Source: Pholiota molesta
Taxonomy: Eukaryota; Basidiomycota; Agaricomycetes; Agaricales; Strophariaceae
Assembly: GCA_014925825.1 (NCBI GenBank)
Contig: JACGCK010000271.1
Location: 1 to 54,279 of the forward strand
Direction of reading: 5' to 3'
Length of the DNA stretch: 54,279 nt
Each line of letters starts with the position of its first letter. Within the stretch, counting starts at the first letter, position 1. A program made the position numbers and the translations under genes. Positions 21,150-30,864 of this stretch are shown piece after piece. The notes below the pieces were generated by a model. It was not told the origin of the DNA. It was given only the letters and a program-made list of their open reading frames with translations, and did not search any database.

Positions 21150-23202
21150 ATGTCTTCCAACCAGCAAAGTCCTTTCGGTCACCCAGTGCCTTTTGCAAGT
21201 CTTGGAGGTCATCCAGGCCTCCAATATGGTGGCGCGTTGCAAGGCGCTATGTCACCGATGTTCCCTCCTGGGCTTCCGCACCCTCAGCATCCTCAGCATC
21301 ATCCTCAGCCCCACTTTTTACCTCAATTCGTTCATCCCCAGTACCACCCATCGCCGATGATGCCAAATCCATACGGACAGCTCCAATACAGGGCGCCAAG
21401 TGTTCCTGCTCATATAGCAAATCAGCAAGCACCTCCGACAATTCCAGAACCACAAATACCGGTGCCGCGATCACAAGCTCCAGTCCCCGCAAAGAATCGG
21501 CCTAACCGCGAAATTCGTCCAGGAGGTACATTCAGTTTTGACAGCTGCGGAAATATTATCTGATCTTGCGTCTGTATAGTGTTTGTTATTCAAGCAGACG
21601 TCCTCGATGGTGAGAAAAGGGAGAGTTTCTACGCAGAGACAGATATATCGTGGGTAGAATTTCGCGATCGCGTCGTTAGGATTCTTGGAGATCCGCAAAA
21701 GGTTGAACTGTCTGGAAAGATTACGAGCGAAGGAAAGTGGGCGGTCTTGAATGGGGCGGAGGGATTGGAAGGAGTTATGCAACGGATTTGCCAAAAGGCA
21801 TTCAATGCCAGAACAAAATCGGTTGGGCTTGAAGTCAAAAACACAGCAGTGAGTTCTTCTGTCCTTTGAACTCAAGGGTGCAACTCACATAGTGTAACAG
21901 ATAACAGCGCCACCAAGCAAGCCCAAGTCGAAGGGGAAACGCTCTCGGAAGGAAGATATACCTCCAATGCCGGAGTCCGATGGCGAAAACGATGTCCAAT
22001 ACACGGCGTACAAGCAGCTTACAGAAGAGACGCGGTGCGAAGCTCATCATGGCCATTGCTATGTTACTCGCCAGGGCGGTTCCGACAATCACCATCGCCT
22101 CTCGCATCAAGAAATGACGCTTTGGGCAAAGAAAATGGTGAGTAATTATCAGACAACATAATGGAAACATGAACTTACGTTTGACTACTGTTCTCAGAGT
22201 CTCAACGAGGCAACGAAGTATGCACCACCCCATTGCCTCAATTTTGATCATGGCCCAATCTATAAATCGGGTAAACGCACTGCATCAACATCCTCAATCC
22301 CAGAGGTCCATGTTACCATCCAAAATATCACCCCCGAAGGACCCTCCCTCATGCCCTCTATAGGTGGATCATCTGGCGCAGTTCCAGCCTCTATATCCAG
22401 TGCCTCTACTAGCCCCAAAGTTCCCTTACCAGACCAATGGTCTGGATTATCATCATCGATGATTCCTTCAGCGTCAGCTTCAATCATGTATCAGCAACAT
22501 TCCACTGCGCCACCCATCATGTATCAGCCATCTTCCACTACACCTCTCAGCTCGATTCCTTCAACCTCGAGGGCAGAGACTCCATTTCACATAAGCGCTG
22601 ACGTACCTGCTGATTCCTGGGCAAGACCTACGACCTCATTCCAGAACCAGAATGTTTTCCCGCCTCTTTCCGCTGTGATGGCTCTACTTGCCTCGGAGCG
22701 TCCTGGACAGCACTGGAATCAATTGGAGATGTTCCTATTGGAAGCTGGAGTGTACTCATCGGAGCACATTCTGCTGGCAGATCCACTTGTGCTGTCCTTC
22801 GTTGGGAATATGGGCGCAAAACAGACAAAGGTTCTTCGCAACTACGCAAAGCGAGTCGTGCTTCCAGTTTTAGGGCTCCGAGGGACCTACCAAGAGGACG
22901 AAGACTCGGATATTGACGGAGATCACATCATAAGCACACCACCTACTCGGAAACGGCGTCTCGATCTCGGAGAGGCCGTTGTTCATAATTTCTTCAAGAA
23001 GCCCAAAGTTGAACCTGTCGATGTTCAACCGTTACCACTGGAGCCGACATTCCCTGCCAGCGAGCCATATTTTTGGGGCCATATCGATGGTGGAGGAGAA
23101 GTGATTGATAATGGGGAGGGGAGCTCTGATGAAGAAGAAGACCAGTTACATTCGGATGATGCAGAGGGCGACTTGGACGACGAGGACGAAGGAGAACTCT
23201 AA
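21150..23202 (+). CDS. accessory protein of Element B (homologue of the Element A accessory protein)
   Basis: Four exons encode about 620 residues. The N-terminal domain is P/Q/H-rich and disordered (FPPGLPHPQHPQHHPQPH). Then come a folded block (VQIL-type strand, DISWVEFRDRVVRILGD, KWAVLNGAEGL, RICQKA), a basic linker (KPKSKGKRSRKED) and a Cys/His core RCEAHHGHC (C-x2-H-x-G-x-C) followed by HHRLSHQEMTLWAKKM. After a serine/proline-rich stretch there is a SAM-like helical block (FPPLSAVMALLASE ... EMFLLEAGVYSSEHI ... VLRNYAKRVVLPVLGL). The acidic tail ends SDEEEDQLHSDDAEGD. The Element A protein has the same module order. Function unknown; a DNA-binding or transposition-helper role is plausible. 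Confidence 0.8.
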
Positions 23203-23368
23203 TTGATCATTACTATTTACAGTTATTTTGCTTTGCTTTTTCCTGGCGGTTTTTCAACAAACCTTACGATTTTCTACACTAATTTACCTCTTGTATATAG
23301 TCAAGCTCAACGCTTTTATAATCAACTCAGTAGACGATAGTTAGAATAGAATAATTGATATAATTTCA

Positions 23369-24559
23369 TTAGGCAATATACTCGCTATTCCGATACCACC
23401 CATAGGCTTTCTCCGGGGTAATTGTACTATAAACAGCCTCCCAAATCAAAGCGTAGGCATCGCAATTTCGTCCTTCTGTCTCGCTGAGGACATAATTGCG
23501 ATTCGCCCGCAGCCACGATTTGACACATGAAAATCCTTCTTCAATGGGATTGAGGTCAGGCGAGTAAGCTGGAAGAAATAATAACCGCATCCCACTGAAA
23601 GAACAACATGTTAGAAAAGAACACATTTAGCACAAGGGAAAAAACGTACCGTTCTTCGATCATCTCCCGTATTCCTGGAACATGGTGTATCCGTGCGTTA
23701 TCCATCACGAGGACTGAGTTGGGTAGAGGCCATGGCTGCATCTGATCGAGCACGCCCTTGACGAAGTTGGCGAATTCATGCCCAGTAAAGGCGTGATCAA
23801 GCACCTCAAGGTGTATGACACCATCAAGTGAAAGAGCAGGAAGGATAGAGTACCTGAATGAGTGTTGTATGATTGAGAGTGGTGATAAACGGGGGCAACA
23901 AACCGAGCACATACCGTCTGCCGCGAACAAAAAAGTCACGTCTCCTTGCACGATCACCTCGCGGGGCCCATGCGTAGTTTCTTCGTAATGAGAGACGGTT
24001 GTAGTGGCTTTCGTCTGCGAAAACCAAGTGGTGGGGTTGGAAATATTCACCCACAAGCATCTTGTATTCAGCGCGATCACGTTCATTGCGTTCGATTGCC
24101 GGGCGTGTCACCTAAACCAGATAAGCACATGGGATATCAGTGAAGGCAGAGACTACCTTCTTTCTAGAGAATCCTCGACGATGTAATGTCCTGTGAATTG
24201 TTGAATGCGATGCATCAATGTAACATACATGCCGAAGGTAGTCTGCGATTTCAGAGAGCATGATATCGGGCTGTCGCTCGACAAGGTCCTGCACAAACTT
24301 CAAAAGTTGATAGGAAAGGTTTGGTGACGTATAGAGAAGAAGAACTTACCATGGCATCTAATGAATTCAGAAGCCTCGGACGACCAGCCACCACAGGTTT
24401 CTTCACAACATCTCCGTCCTTTTGAAACTGTGCTCTAATGCGCCTCATAGTCCGAGGCCGAATTCCTGTATACCTTGCAATGTGTTCGTCGCTAACACCA
24501 GAGTCCAGTGACATTCGAAGGGCCAGCTCCTTCTCTGCTTTGGAAATGTGTCGGCGCAT
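23369..24559 (-). CDS. DD34E transposase of Element B (DDE_3 superfamily)
   Basis: Five exons, Met at 24559 to TAG/TAA at 23369, read without premature stops. The N-terminus is an HTH region (KAEKELALRMSLDSGVSDEH, RTMRRIRAQFQKDG, AGRPRLLN). A second HTH-like stretch follows (MLSEIADYLRHVCYIDASHS, TIHRTLHRRGFSRKK). The catalytic blocks are HLVFADESHYNR, NSVLVMDNARIHH and FLPAYSPDLNPIEEGFSCVK, with 34 residues between the second D and the E. Introns have canonical GT...AG ends. The stop codon lies 167 bp from that of the convergent accessory gene. The protein looks complete, so Element B may still be mobile. Confidence 0.85.
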
Positions 24560-24670
24560 AGTTGGGAAGAAAGGTAGATCTGTGGTGCGAATACTAAGCG
24601 TCGAGCGACCCCCCCAAATGATGTCCTTAGCCGGCGGTCGGAGTTCAGTGCAAGATTTAGAGTCCGCATG

Positions 24671-25041
24671 CGTCTATTTTTAAAATTCCGGCCTATCGAT
24701 ATGAAAGTAGCTGTAAGTTATTGTTAGGTTGCTTTTAGGTTAATGTTAGGTTGCTTGTTAGGTAATAAGCGAGGTAATATTTTTGTCACGGTATCTGCTG
24801 TCACTCTGTGCCGCATTAGATTTGTTAAGACCCTGCCTATACAATAGCCTACGTGAGCATTACATTTGTTGATACACGAGAGCGTGACAGCCGAGCTTGT
24901 GACCACTTGTATTACCTCGCTAAATACCTAACAGCCACCTAACAGCCAACTAACAGCCACCTAACAGCCAACTAACAGCCACCTAACAATAACCTAACAG
25001 CGCAAGTGCCGGCACGACCTGACAGTTGAATGTCCGCCGTG
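24671..25041. repeat. right TIR of Element B, interrupted
   Basis: The inner part 24671-24716 and outer part 24994-25041 are the inverted counterpart of 19570-19670. They are separated by a foreign 277-bp palindromic segment. Confidence 0.8.
24717..24993. mobile_element. 277-bp palindromic insertion rich in GTTAGGT/ACCTAAC repeats
   Basis: The ends GTTATTGTTAGGT and ACCTAACAATAAC are perfect inverted repeats. Inside them are arrays of GTTAGGT-like repeats on the left and CTAACAGCC(A/AC) repeats on the right, and a further inverted pair (GCGAGGTAAT near 24770 and ATTACCTCGC near 24910). It lies exactly inside the right TIR of Element B, where the left TIR has only 7 bp. No coding capacity. 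It looks like a small MITE or foldback element. Confidence 0.6.
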
Positions 25042-25099
25042 TAAGTAATGCTCATATACAAAAGGTACCTCGCTAACCGCCTCTTTCTCGTCCCCCACA

Positions 25100-27187
25100 A
25101 TGACTAATGAGTTGGACGCAAACTCTGAAGAAGCGCCATTGCTAGCGCCGTCCAAGCATGAGGAAGTTTATCTGCGGTTCACGCCTGCGAAGAAACGTGG
25201 CATTGTCGCCATTGTGTCACTGACTGGGCTTCTTGCATGTTGAGTCGATGAGGTGTCCTGCCATATCCACGTTTCTCATTTCTGCATTACAGTGTTTGTA
25301 GCAGGGACTTTCGTTCCTTCAATACCTCAAATTGCAAGAGATCTCGACTCGACTCCTGCAGTCGTTAGGTAACAAACTCCAGGCAAACCCGCCGCGTTCA
25401 ATTCGAAGGCTGACATGGACGATGCGTCTACAGCCTGGCCGTAAGCTCTTCGATCCTAGCGTCATCCTTAGGCTCTCTTATTGGTGCCACGTACTCTGGA
25501 TTTTGTACGCGCTGTTCTGTTTGGCCTTCGAGCTATTGGCTAATGTCTTATTTTGATAGATGGCAGGAAACGGATCTATCTCATTGGGACACCTCTTCTC
25601 CTTGCAGGTTCTATTGGCTCAGCCGCGTCACAGTCTATATATCAGCTTATTTTTTGGAGAATCATACAAGCGTTAGGCGCATCTCCAGGACTTGCAGTTG
25701 GTTCAGGGGTTATCGGAGATATATACAAGCTGGAGGAAAGAGGTCGCGCGTTGGGGATATTCTTTGCAGTATGTCCAACTCATTTGTGAAAATCTAATCA
25801 AATCTTAACATCTACAGGCTGTACTTGTTGGTCCTGCCTTGGCACCTCTGGTGGGAGGCAAGTGTTACCAAAATCTGACATGCTACAATCGACCTAAGCC
25901 GTAAATTTTTCTAGGGTTTGCAACACATTACTTCTCATGGCGTCTCCTGCAACTTTGGCTAGGATCAGTCGGTCTAGTCGTGTTCGTCGTAGTCGTCTTA
26001 TTCTTCCCCGAAACATACCATCCGGGCGAACGTGGAATTGATAAGGCAGATCCGGCCTCACTCCCGAAATGGGGACCAGTTCTCCTCAATCCATTCAAAC
26101 CTTTATGGATGTTGCGAAGCCCAAATTTACTGGCTGTTGTGCGTTCTACTTTTGATGTTGACTAGGTTGTTTCTGTGAACTGATGTTACACTCAGATGCT
26201 CGCAGGATTTACCACACTGCTTACAGACTATGGTAATCCGTCATTTTTGAGCCTAGTTTCCCCAATTAATATTGACCCCTTGTAGTTCTCTTGGTTCCTC
26301 TGGCATACACAATTGTAAATTCTTTTATTATGTGATTGCTGCCTACATTTTGACATACCATATCAAGGGCAAGAAATACGGCATCAGCAACGAAGCAATG
26401 ATCGGCGCTTGCTTCTTACCAGGTGGTCTCGGAAATATGAGTGAGTTCGGTCCTTTACTTCTCTCTGATGCTATTATACTCAACTGTACTTCCATAGTTG
26501 GAGCGCCTTTGGCCGGATATATAGCAGATAAAACGGTCATTCGATGTCGAAAACAACGGGGAGGCGAATGGTACCCAGAAGATCGTCTTCGTGCCACCTA
26601 TCTGGGCTCTTTATTTCTGGTCCCTATGTCGATCTTATGCTCTGGGCTGATCACGCACTATGTATCTGGTCGACTTGGCCTCGTCCTAAATCTCATATGT
26701 ATATTCTTCAACGGCATCGGGGTGAGCACTTGCTTGTCATATCGTGCCGCTTCGCATCAACGCTGAAAAATGGCCTCCTTTCTAGGTCGACTTCGTGCTA
26801 AGCCCCTCCGCAGCGTATGTCGTCGACCTCATGCATTCACGTAGCGCCGAAGCTATGGCCGCTAACAAGTAAGTCCATCTATCCATCAGCGCTCGATATC
26901 ATGCCTCCAACTTAACACCGCTGTAGCGGCTCTCGTGCATTCCTCACGTCGATGTTTATCGCGGGGATTCTGCCCAGCATCGAGAATTACGGCGTCGTCG
27001 CAACTAACACGGGCGCCGCCGTCCTTGCATGGATAGGTTTCGGGTGAGCTGTCGCAGTTGGCATTGCACGGTGATACACATACTAATGCAACTGCTTTTG
27101 TACAGCCTTATTGCTGGGACTATCCACTACGGCGACCGCCTTAGAGCGGTAGTCAATGTTGGTTTCTCCACTGCGGAGAATAACTGA
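25100..27187 (+). CDS. MFS transporter, DHA1-like (paralogue 2)
   Basis: The start at 25100 gives TNELDANSEEAPLLAPSKH and TM1 FVAGTFVPSIPQIARDLDST. Motifs match paralogue 1: DGRKRIYLIG in loop 2-3, ASPGLAVGSGVIGDIYKLEE with RGRALGIFF, FFPETYHPGERGIDK, GISNEAMIGACFLPGGLGNM, VGAPLAGYIADKTV, GGEWYPEDRLRATY, VVDLMHSRSAEAMAANK and the end VNVGFSTAENN. About 13 exons in the same positions as paralogue 1; the intron after APLVGG appears to use a GC donor (GCAAGT). The start codon is only 58 bp from the end of Element B, so its native upstream region has been displaced and transcription may now depend on the transposon end. Substrate unknown. Confidence 0.85.
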
Positions 27188-29141
27188 TTTGCGACGGGTA
27201 TAACAATACCGGATAAGAGAGAACCTACTAACTCTAATTGGACCCTTCGACCTTTCCCGGGCCGTCGTGCGTCAAAAATGTTGACTCGTCTCTCTAGATA
27301 TCGTATCCTTCACTCTGGCCCTCATGAGAGTAGGAGCTCATGAAATAATGAATCAGTGGATTTTATAACAATAACATGACTTGCGTGTCAACAACAAAAC
27401 TTGAAGCAAGACATGCGTCGCGGTAGGTGTCTGTGAACAATAATTCTGGAAAACTCATGGACGTGGCGACACTTTTCCGAATTCACACTCTGGGACCGGG
27501 TTCTCAACCCCCCGAAGACGATGCATGACATGACGAAATCGTCATCCGCGCAAAATAAGAAATGTGCTGGGGTTCAAGCGAACTGAACGAACATCTGAGC
27601 CCCCAGGAACTCTCAACGCTAATTGTTTCTTGGGATTTCCTATTTCCGTATCTTGAATACTTATATCCTGCTTATATCTCGGGCAGATGTCATCGGAAAT
27701 GGCTTTTGTATGGACGTGCCCACTTGATGGAGTGGATTGTGAACTATGAGGTCAGGAATTTGGGAAACGGCTTTGGAGTGGGTAGGGAGTGGGTTTTTTA
27801 ATTACGTTGAGGCATTTAGGGCTCAAAAATAAGCGTATGAGTGCATCTCGATATGATATCGATGTATGATATATCGTCTGAGCATACATCGATAAGATGG
27901 ACGATGAACATATCCAGAGAATTGTTATTTTTTCAAGTCTTTGAATCCCCTAGAATACTACCTCCTCCGAGTGCGGAACGACCACACCATCAAAGGTATC
28001 GCAAATTGCCATTGGCCCACATGTCAGTATTTCAATAACCACTGACCCGGAGTCAAAAGGTAAACGTACATCGGAGGTCCCATCAGCGTCATCCGGGCAC
28101 CGAACGAACATCATTCGGCGTCTGGTCGAGAATAGCATATTCCCAAAGCTGGACGCCCTCTCTAGCGTGAGTCTCACGAAACGCGCGTTCGTAGACCGGC
28201 GGACCCGCTGCCCTTATCCTCGTTGTATGTAGTATGTATGTCGGCGAAGAGAGGCTATATTTAGCGTTCGGCCCATCCATTGGCGAGTGACAGACACAGC
28301 CTTGTGCGTGCGTGGGGGACTCGAGGGTATAAGTATCCACATGAGCAGAATATGAATAGGATGTCAGAATTAACCTTTCATGCCCCAAATTTTGGACGGA
28401 CGGCGGTCTTGGCTGGGACTGCGTGAGGCTCGCAAAGCCAGAAATAGGGCTTCTTTCTCATAAAACATGATCGTGTTTGGAAGCCTGAAGGATGGCGAGG
28501 AATAGCTATGCTTGAATCCAATCTCGGGATAAAACATAAAAGCACGGAGAAAGAGACACTACTTACTGATCTACACCGCAAATTGACTGCGGCCGCGGTA
28601 GGCCTCGTGGCAGTTGTTGCGTGGCTTGGATGTGGCCTGCTACCTTTGATCTGCGTGTGCTGTGTAACAGTTTTATTCATGCGACGGACTGTTGGCATCG
28701 CTCGTTGGCATCATCCATCACCATTTTATCTGACATTGACCGTTGAGGCCATGCCTCAGGCAGGTGGGTGAAACTAGAGAGCTTGAGCGCTTAGTATGTA
28801 TCATCATTTATAAGGTAGGAAACATGTACATGCGTGCGATGCCAGTCATGAAACCAACATACGTTGCGTGTTAGAGATGCAGTGGATGGATGCGGATGGA
28901 TGCGGATTATGTGTCGTTGTTGGTCGGACAGTCAAGGTGCGGTGTTGTTTGCATTCTCCAGTACTCCTGCGGAAATGGACTCATCTGTTATGTAAACTTG
29001 GCTTTAATAACAATGGATTTGCACCAACACTACTTACGCTTGAAAGACCACGCACAAGAACCCTTGCTGATGTAGTTGATTGGACGAAGCCCAGACCGTA
29101 GAAATAGAAAGTCGGCCGTAGACGTAAAACCGTAGAGATTC
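27188..29141. other. long intergenic stretch with only doubtful short frames
   Basis: An 87-codon plus-strand frame at 28508-28771 has one strongly hydrophobic segment. On the minus strand around 27950-28200 two overlapping frames give protein-like text (ETHAREGVQLWEYAILDQ, then DGTSDVRLPFDSGS) separated by a frame change, possibly a decayed gene. Short GGATGGATGC repeats occur near 28885. Nothing here is assignable. Confidence 0.35.
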
Positions 29142-29143
29142 TA

Positions 29144-29738
29144 TGGTGCCCCAGGCCTAGTCACCACATATTTGTGACAAAGTTTATTCAGGTTCAGAAA
29201 TTTCCCCAATTTCTTAGTTACTTGGTGAAAATGCTCCTTTTGCAATTGTCTATCAAACCTCCAAAGGGTTTCTTGATTGAAGCAAAACTGAGCGAGTTAT
29301 ATTTTGTGACCATTTCAGATTTGGCCAGATAAGATCATCTGTCCATATATGGTAATTTTAGATTAGATAAGGCATTATCTAACAGCAATTTACCGATTAG
29401 ATAACTACCAATACTGATCTCCAACTATCCACAGCTCAATTTTTGGATGTAAAATACACATAAGTGAACTCAAAGATGGTTTTTAGTATTTATTTGCTTA
29501 TCACAGGCTACAAATATATTGGTAAAAGGTTGTTCATGGATATTGTCAAGTCATAATCTAATCCAATCTTGTAGTGAATGGCTATCAGGGTGCCAGCAAA
29601 GGCCAATTTGGCAGATTATAGTGTGCAAAACACTTATTTCAATGATCCATGTCAAGATCTGGCTTGAGTTGAATTTTTTTTTTCTAGCCACCAATTTGGC
29701 CGCTGTCCAAACATGTGGTGACTAGGCCTGGGGCACCA
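29144..29738. mobile_element. 595-bp MITE with TA target duplication
   Basis: The ends TGGTGCCCCAGGCCTAGTC...ACCACAT and their inverted copy are perfect over about 26 bp. TA flanks both sides (29142-29143, 29739-29740). The AT-rich interior has no coding signal. Its TIR differs from those of Elements A and B and of the 1248-2265 element, so it belongs to another Tc1/mariner-type group. Confidence 0.8.
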
Positions 29739-29740
29739 TA

Positions 29741-30864
29741 TCTGAAATGTTAGCCATGATCCATCCATAATGATCAAAAGGCTAAGCGAAGTCAAACCTG
29801 AGGCCTAATTATATGTAAGGCCTCGAAGGACATGTACAAGGCGGTTGTGCACAGAGGTTTTCTCCATGGGCTAGAAAAACTTGGGAAAAACAGTCATCGT
29901 GACCGAAATTTGGCCGTTGCAGAGCATCAGTTCTATCTTGAGATATCTGACGACTACTTAGCGTGAGTAAGGATGGCGACATGGTGGAGATGGAATATGC
30001 AAAATGCCCGGGCAGTGGGCACCGTACGTACTTGGTACGTACAGCCTCAATTAATGAAGTTTTTCTGGTCCCGACATTTGAAGTAAAACGTGCTCAAGAA
30101 TTCATGGGCTTTTGCGGCCTTGAGGCGATTGATAAATTCTGCATGTGGCGGATATCATCAGAAAGTATCCTGCCTGCCCGACAAGGCGCTTTGCTGGCAA
30201 GAATAGGCCGGCAACTGGGGCCGACCACACTGATAAAAATTTGGCGAAGCGCAGTGAGAGCGACAGGTTCCATTCTTGAGGTGTTCGTCATGATTTGGCG
30301 GTCAGAAGAGTTTGATACCGCCGCAGCTCATACACAATTTTCTCCGGATATGTACTTACTGGATGAGAACAAGAAAAAAGGAAGACAATGGCCGCTGATG
30401 TGCGCTTTTGTGGGCGTAATAGCAACAAAACAGTGCATAATTGTATGGGTATGTTCATTGACAAAGAGAGATTCTTGTGGGATTTGTTTCGATAAGATGG
30501 TGAAAAATATAGGCCGATACCAGAGATTCGGTGAGATAACACGCGTTTTGCCTCGAGGCGGCAGTGCCCCCGGGGTGTCCGGAGTCCGTGAGTGCGCGTG
30601 GTTCGGGGTGTGCTGACTAATGGCCTGTCATTGACTAGCGTTCAACAGACGATCCTCTCCACCACACACTCACCATCCCCTCCCATCCCCGATTCCTCTC
30701 CGATTGTCGCCAACAACGACCACCATGGACGATTTCTGAATAGATGCCCATCGACGTGAGTGCTGCTATCCAACAGCTGCCTCTGTGCATTTATACGACC
30801 GCTATGTCACGCTGTAGAGCGCCAGTTGACATCACCTTCGTTTATTCTAGATTTGAACACTCCT
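29741..30864. other. upstream region of the disordered-protein gene
   Basis: Contains a C/T-rich stretch (about 30650-30720) typical of fungal promoters just before the gene. A 217-codon plus-strand frame at 29963-30616 has no recognisable features and is not called as a gene. A short 5' exon (ATG at 30744, GTGAGT donor at 30756, TTCTAG acceptor at 30850) is possible, but its phase does not join to the main frame. Confidence 0.35.

Larger units (their letters stand above)
19570..25041. mobile_element. Element B: DD34E transposon with accessory gene and GNAT-like cargo gene
   Basis: This 5472-bp unit is bounded by inverted repeats beginning CACGGCGGACATTCAACTG and flanked by TAA (19567-19569 and 25042-25044). 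A TA duplication with one altered base cannot be excluded. It holds three genes: a minus-strand GNAT-like gene (19809-20856), a plus-strand accessory gene (21150-23202) and a minus-strand DD34E transposase (23369-24559). The last two have the same convergent layout as in Element A. All three genes read through after splicing. The right TIR is interrupted by a 277-bp palindromic insertion. The element sits between two tandem MFS genes. Confidence 0.85.

Noticed and set aside
24717..24993. Interstitial telomere repeat
   Set aside because: The repeat is GTTAGGT-like, not the TTAGGG array of fungal telomeres, and it has perfect inverted ends.
28508..28771. Small membrane protein gene
   Set aside because: One hydrophobic stretch in an 87-codon frame without conservation, splice or promoter evidence.
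29963..30616. 217-codon plus-strand open frame
   Set aside because: No recognisable motif, no clear start context, and another frame is open on the opposite strand. Length alone is not enough in this window.
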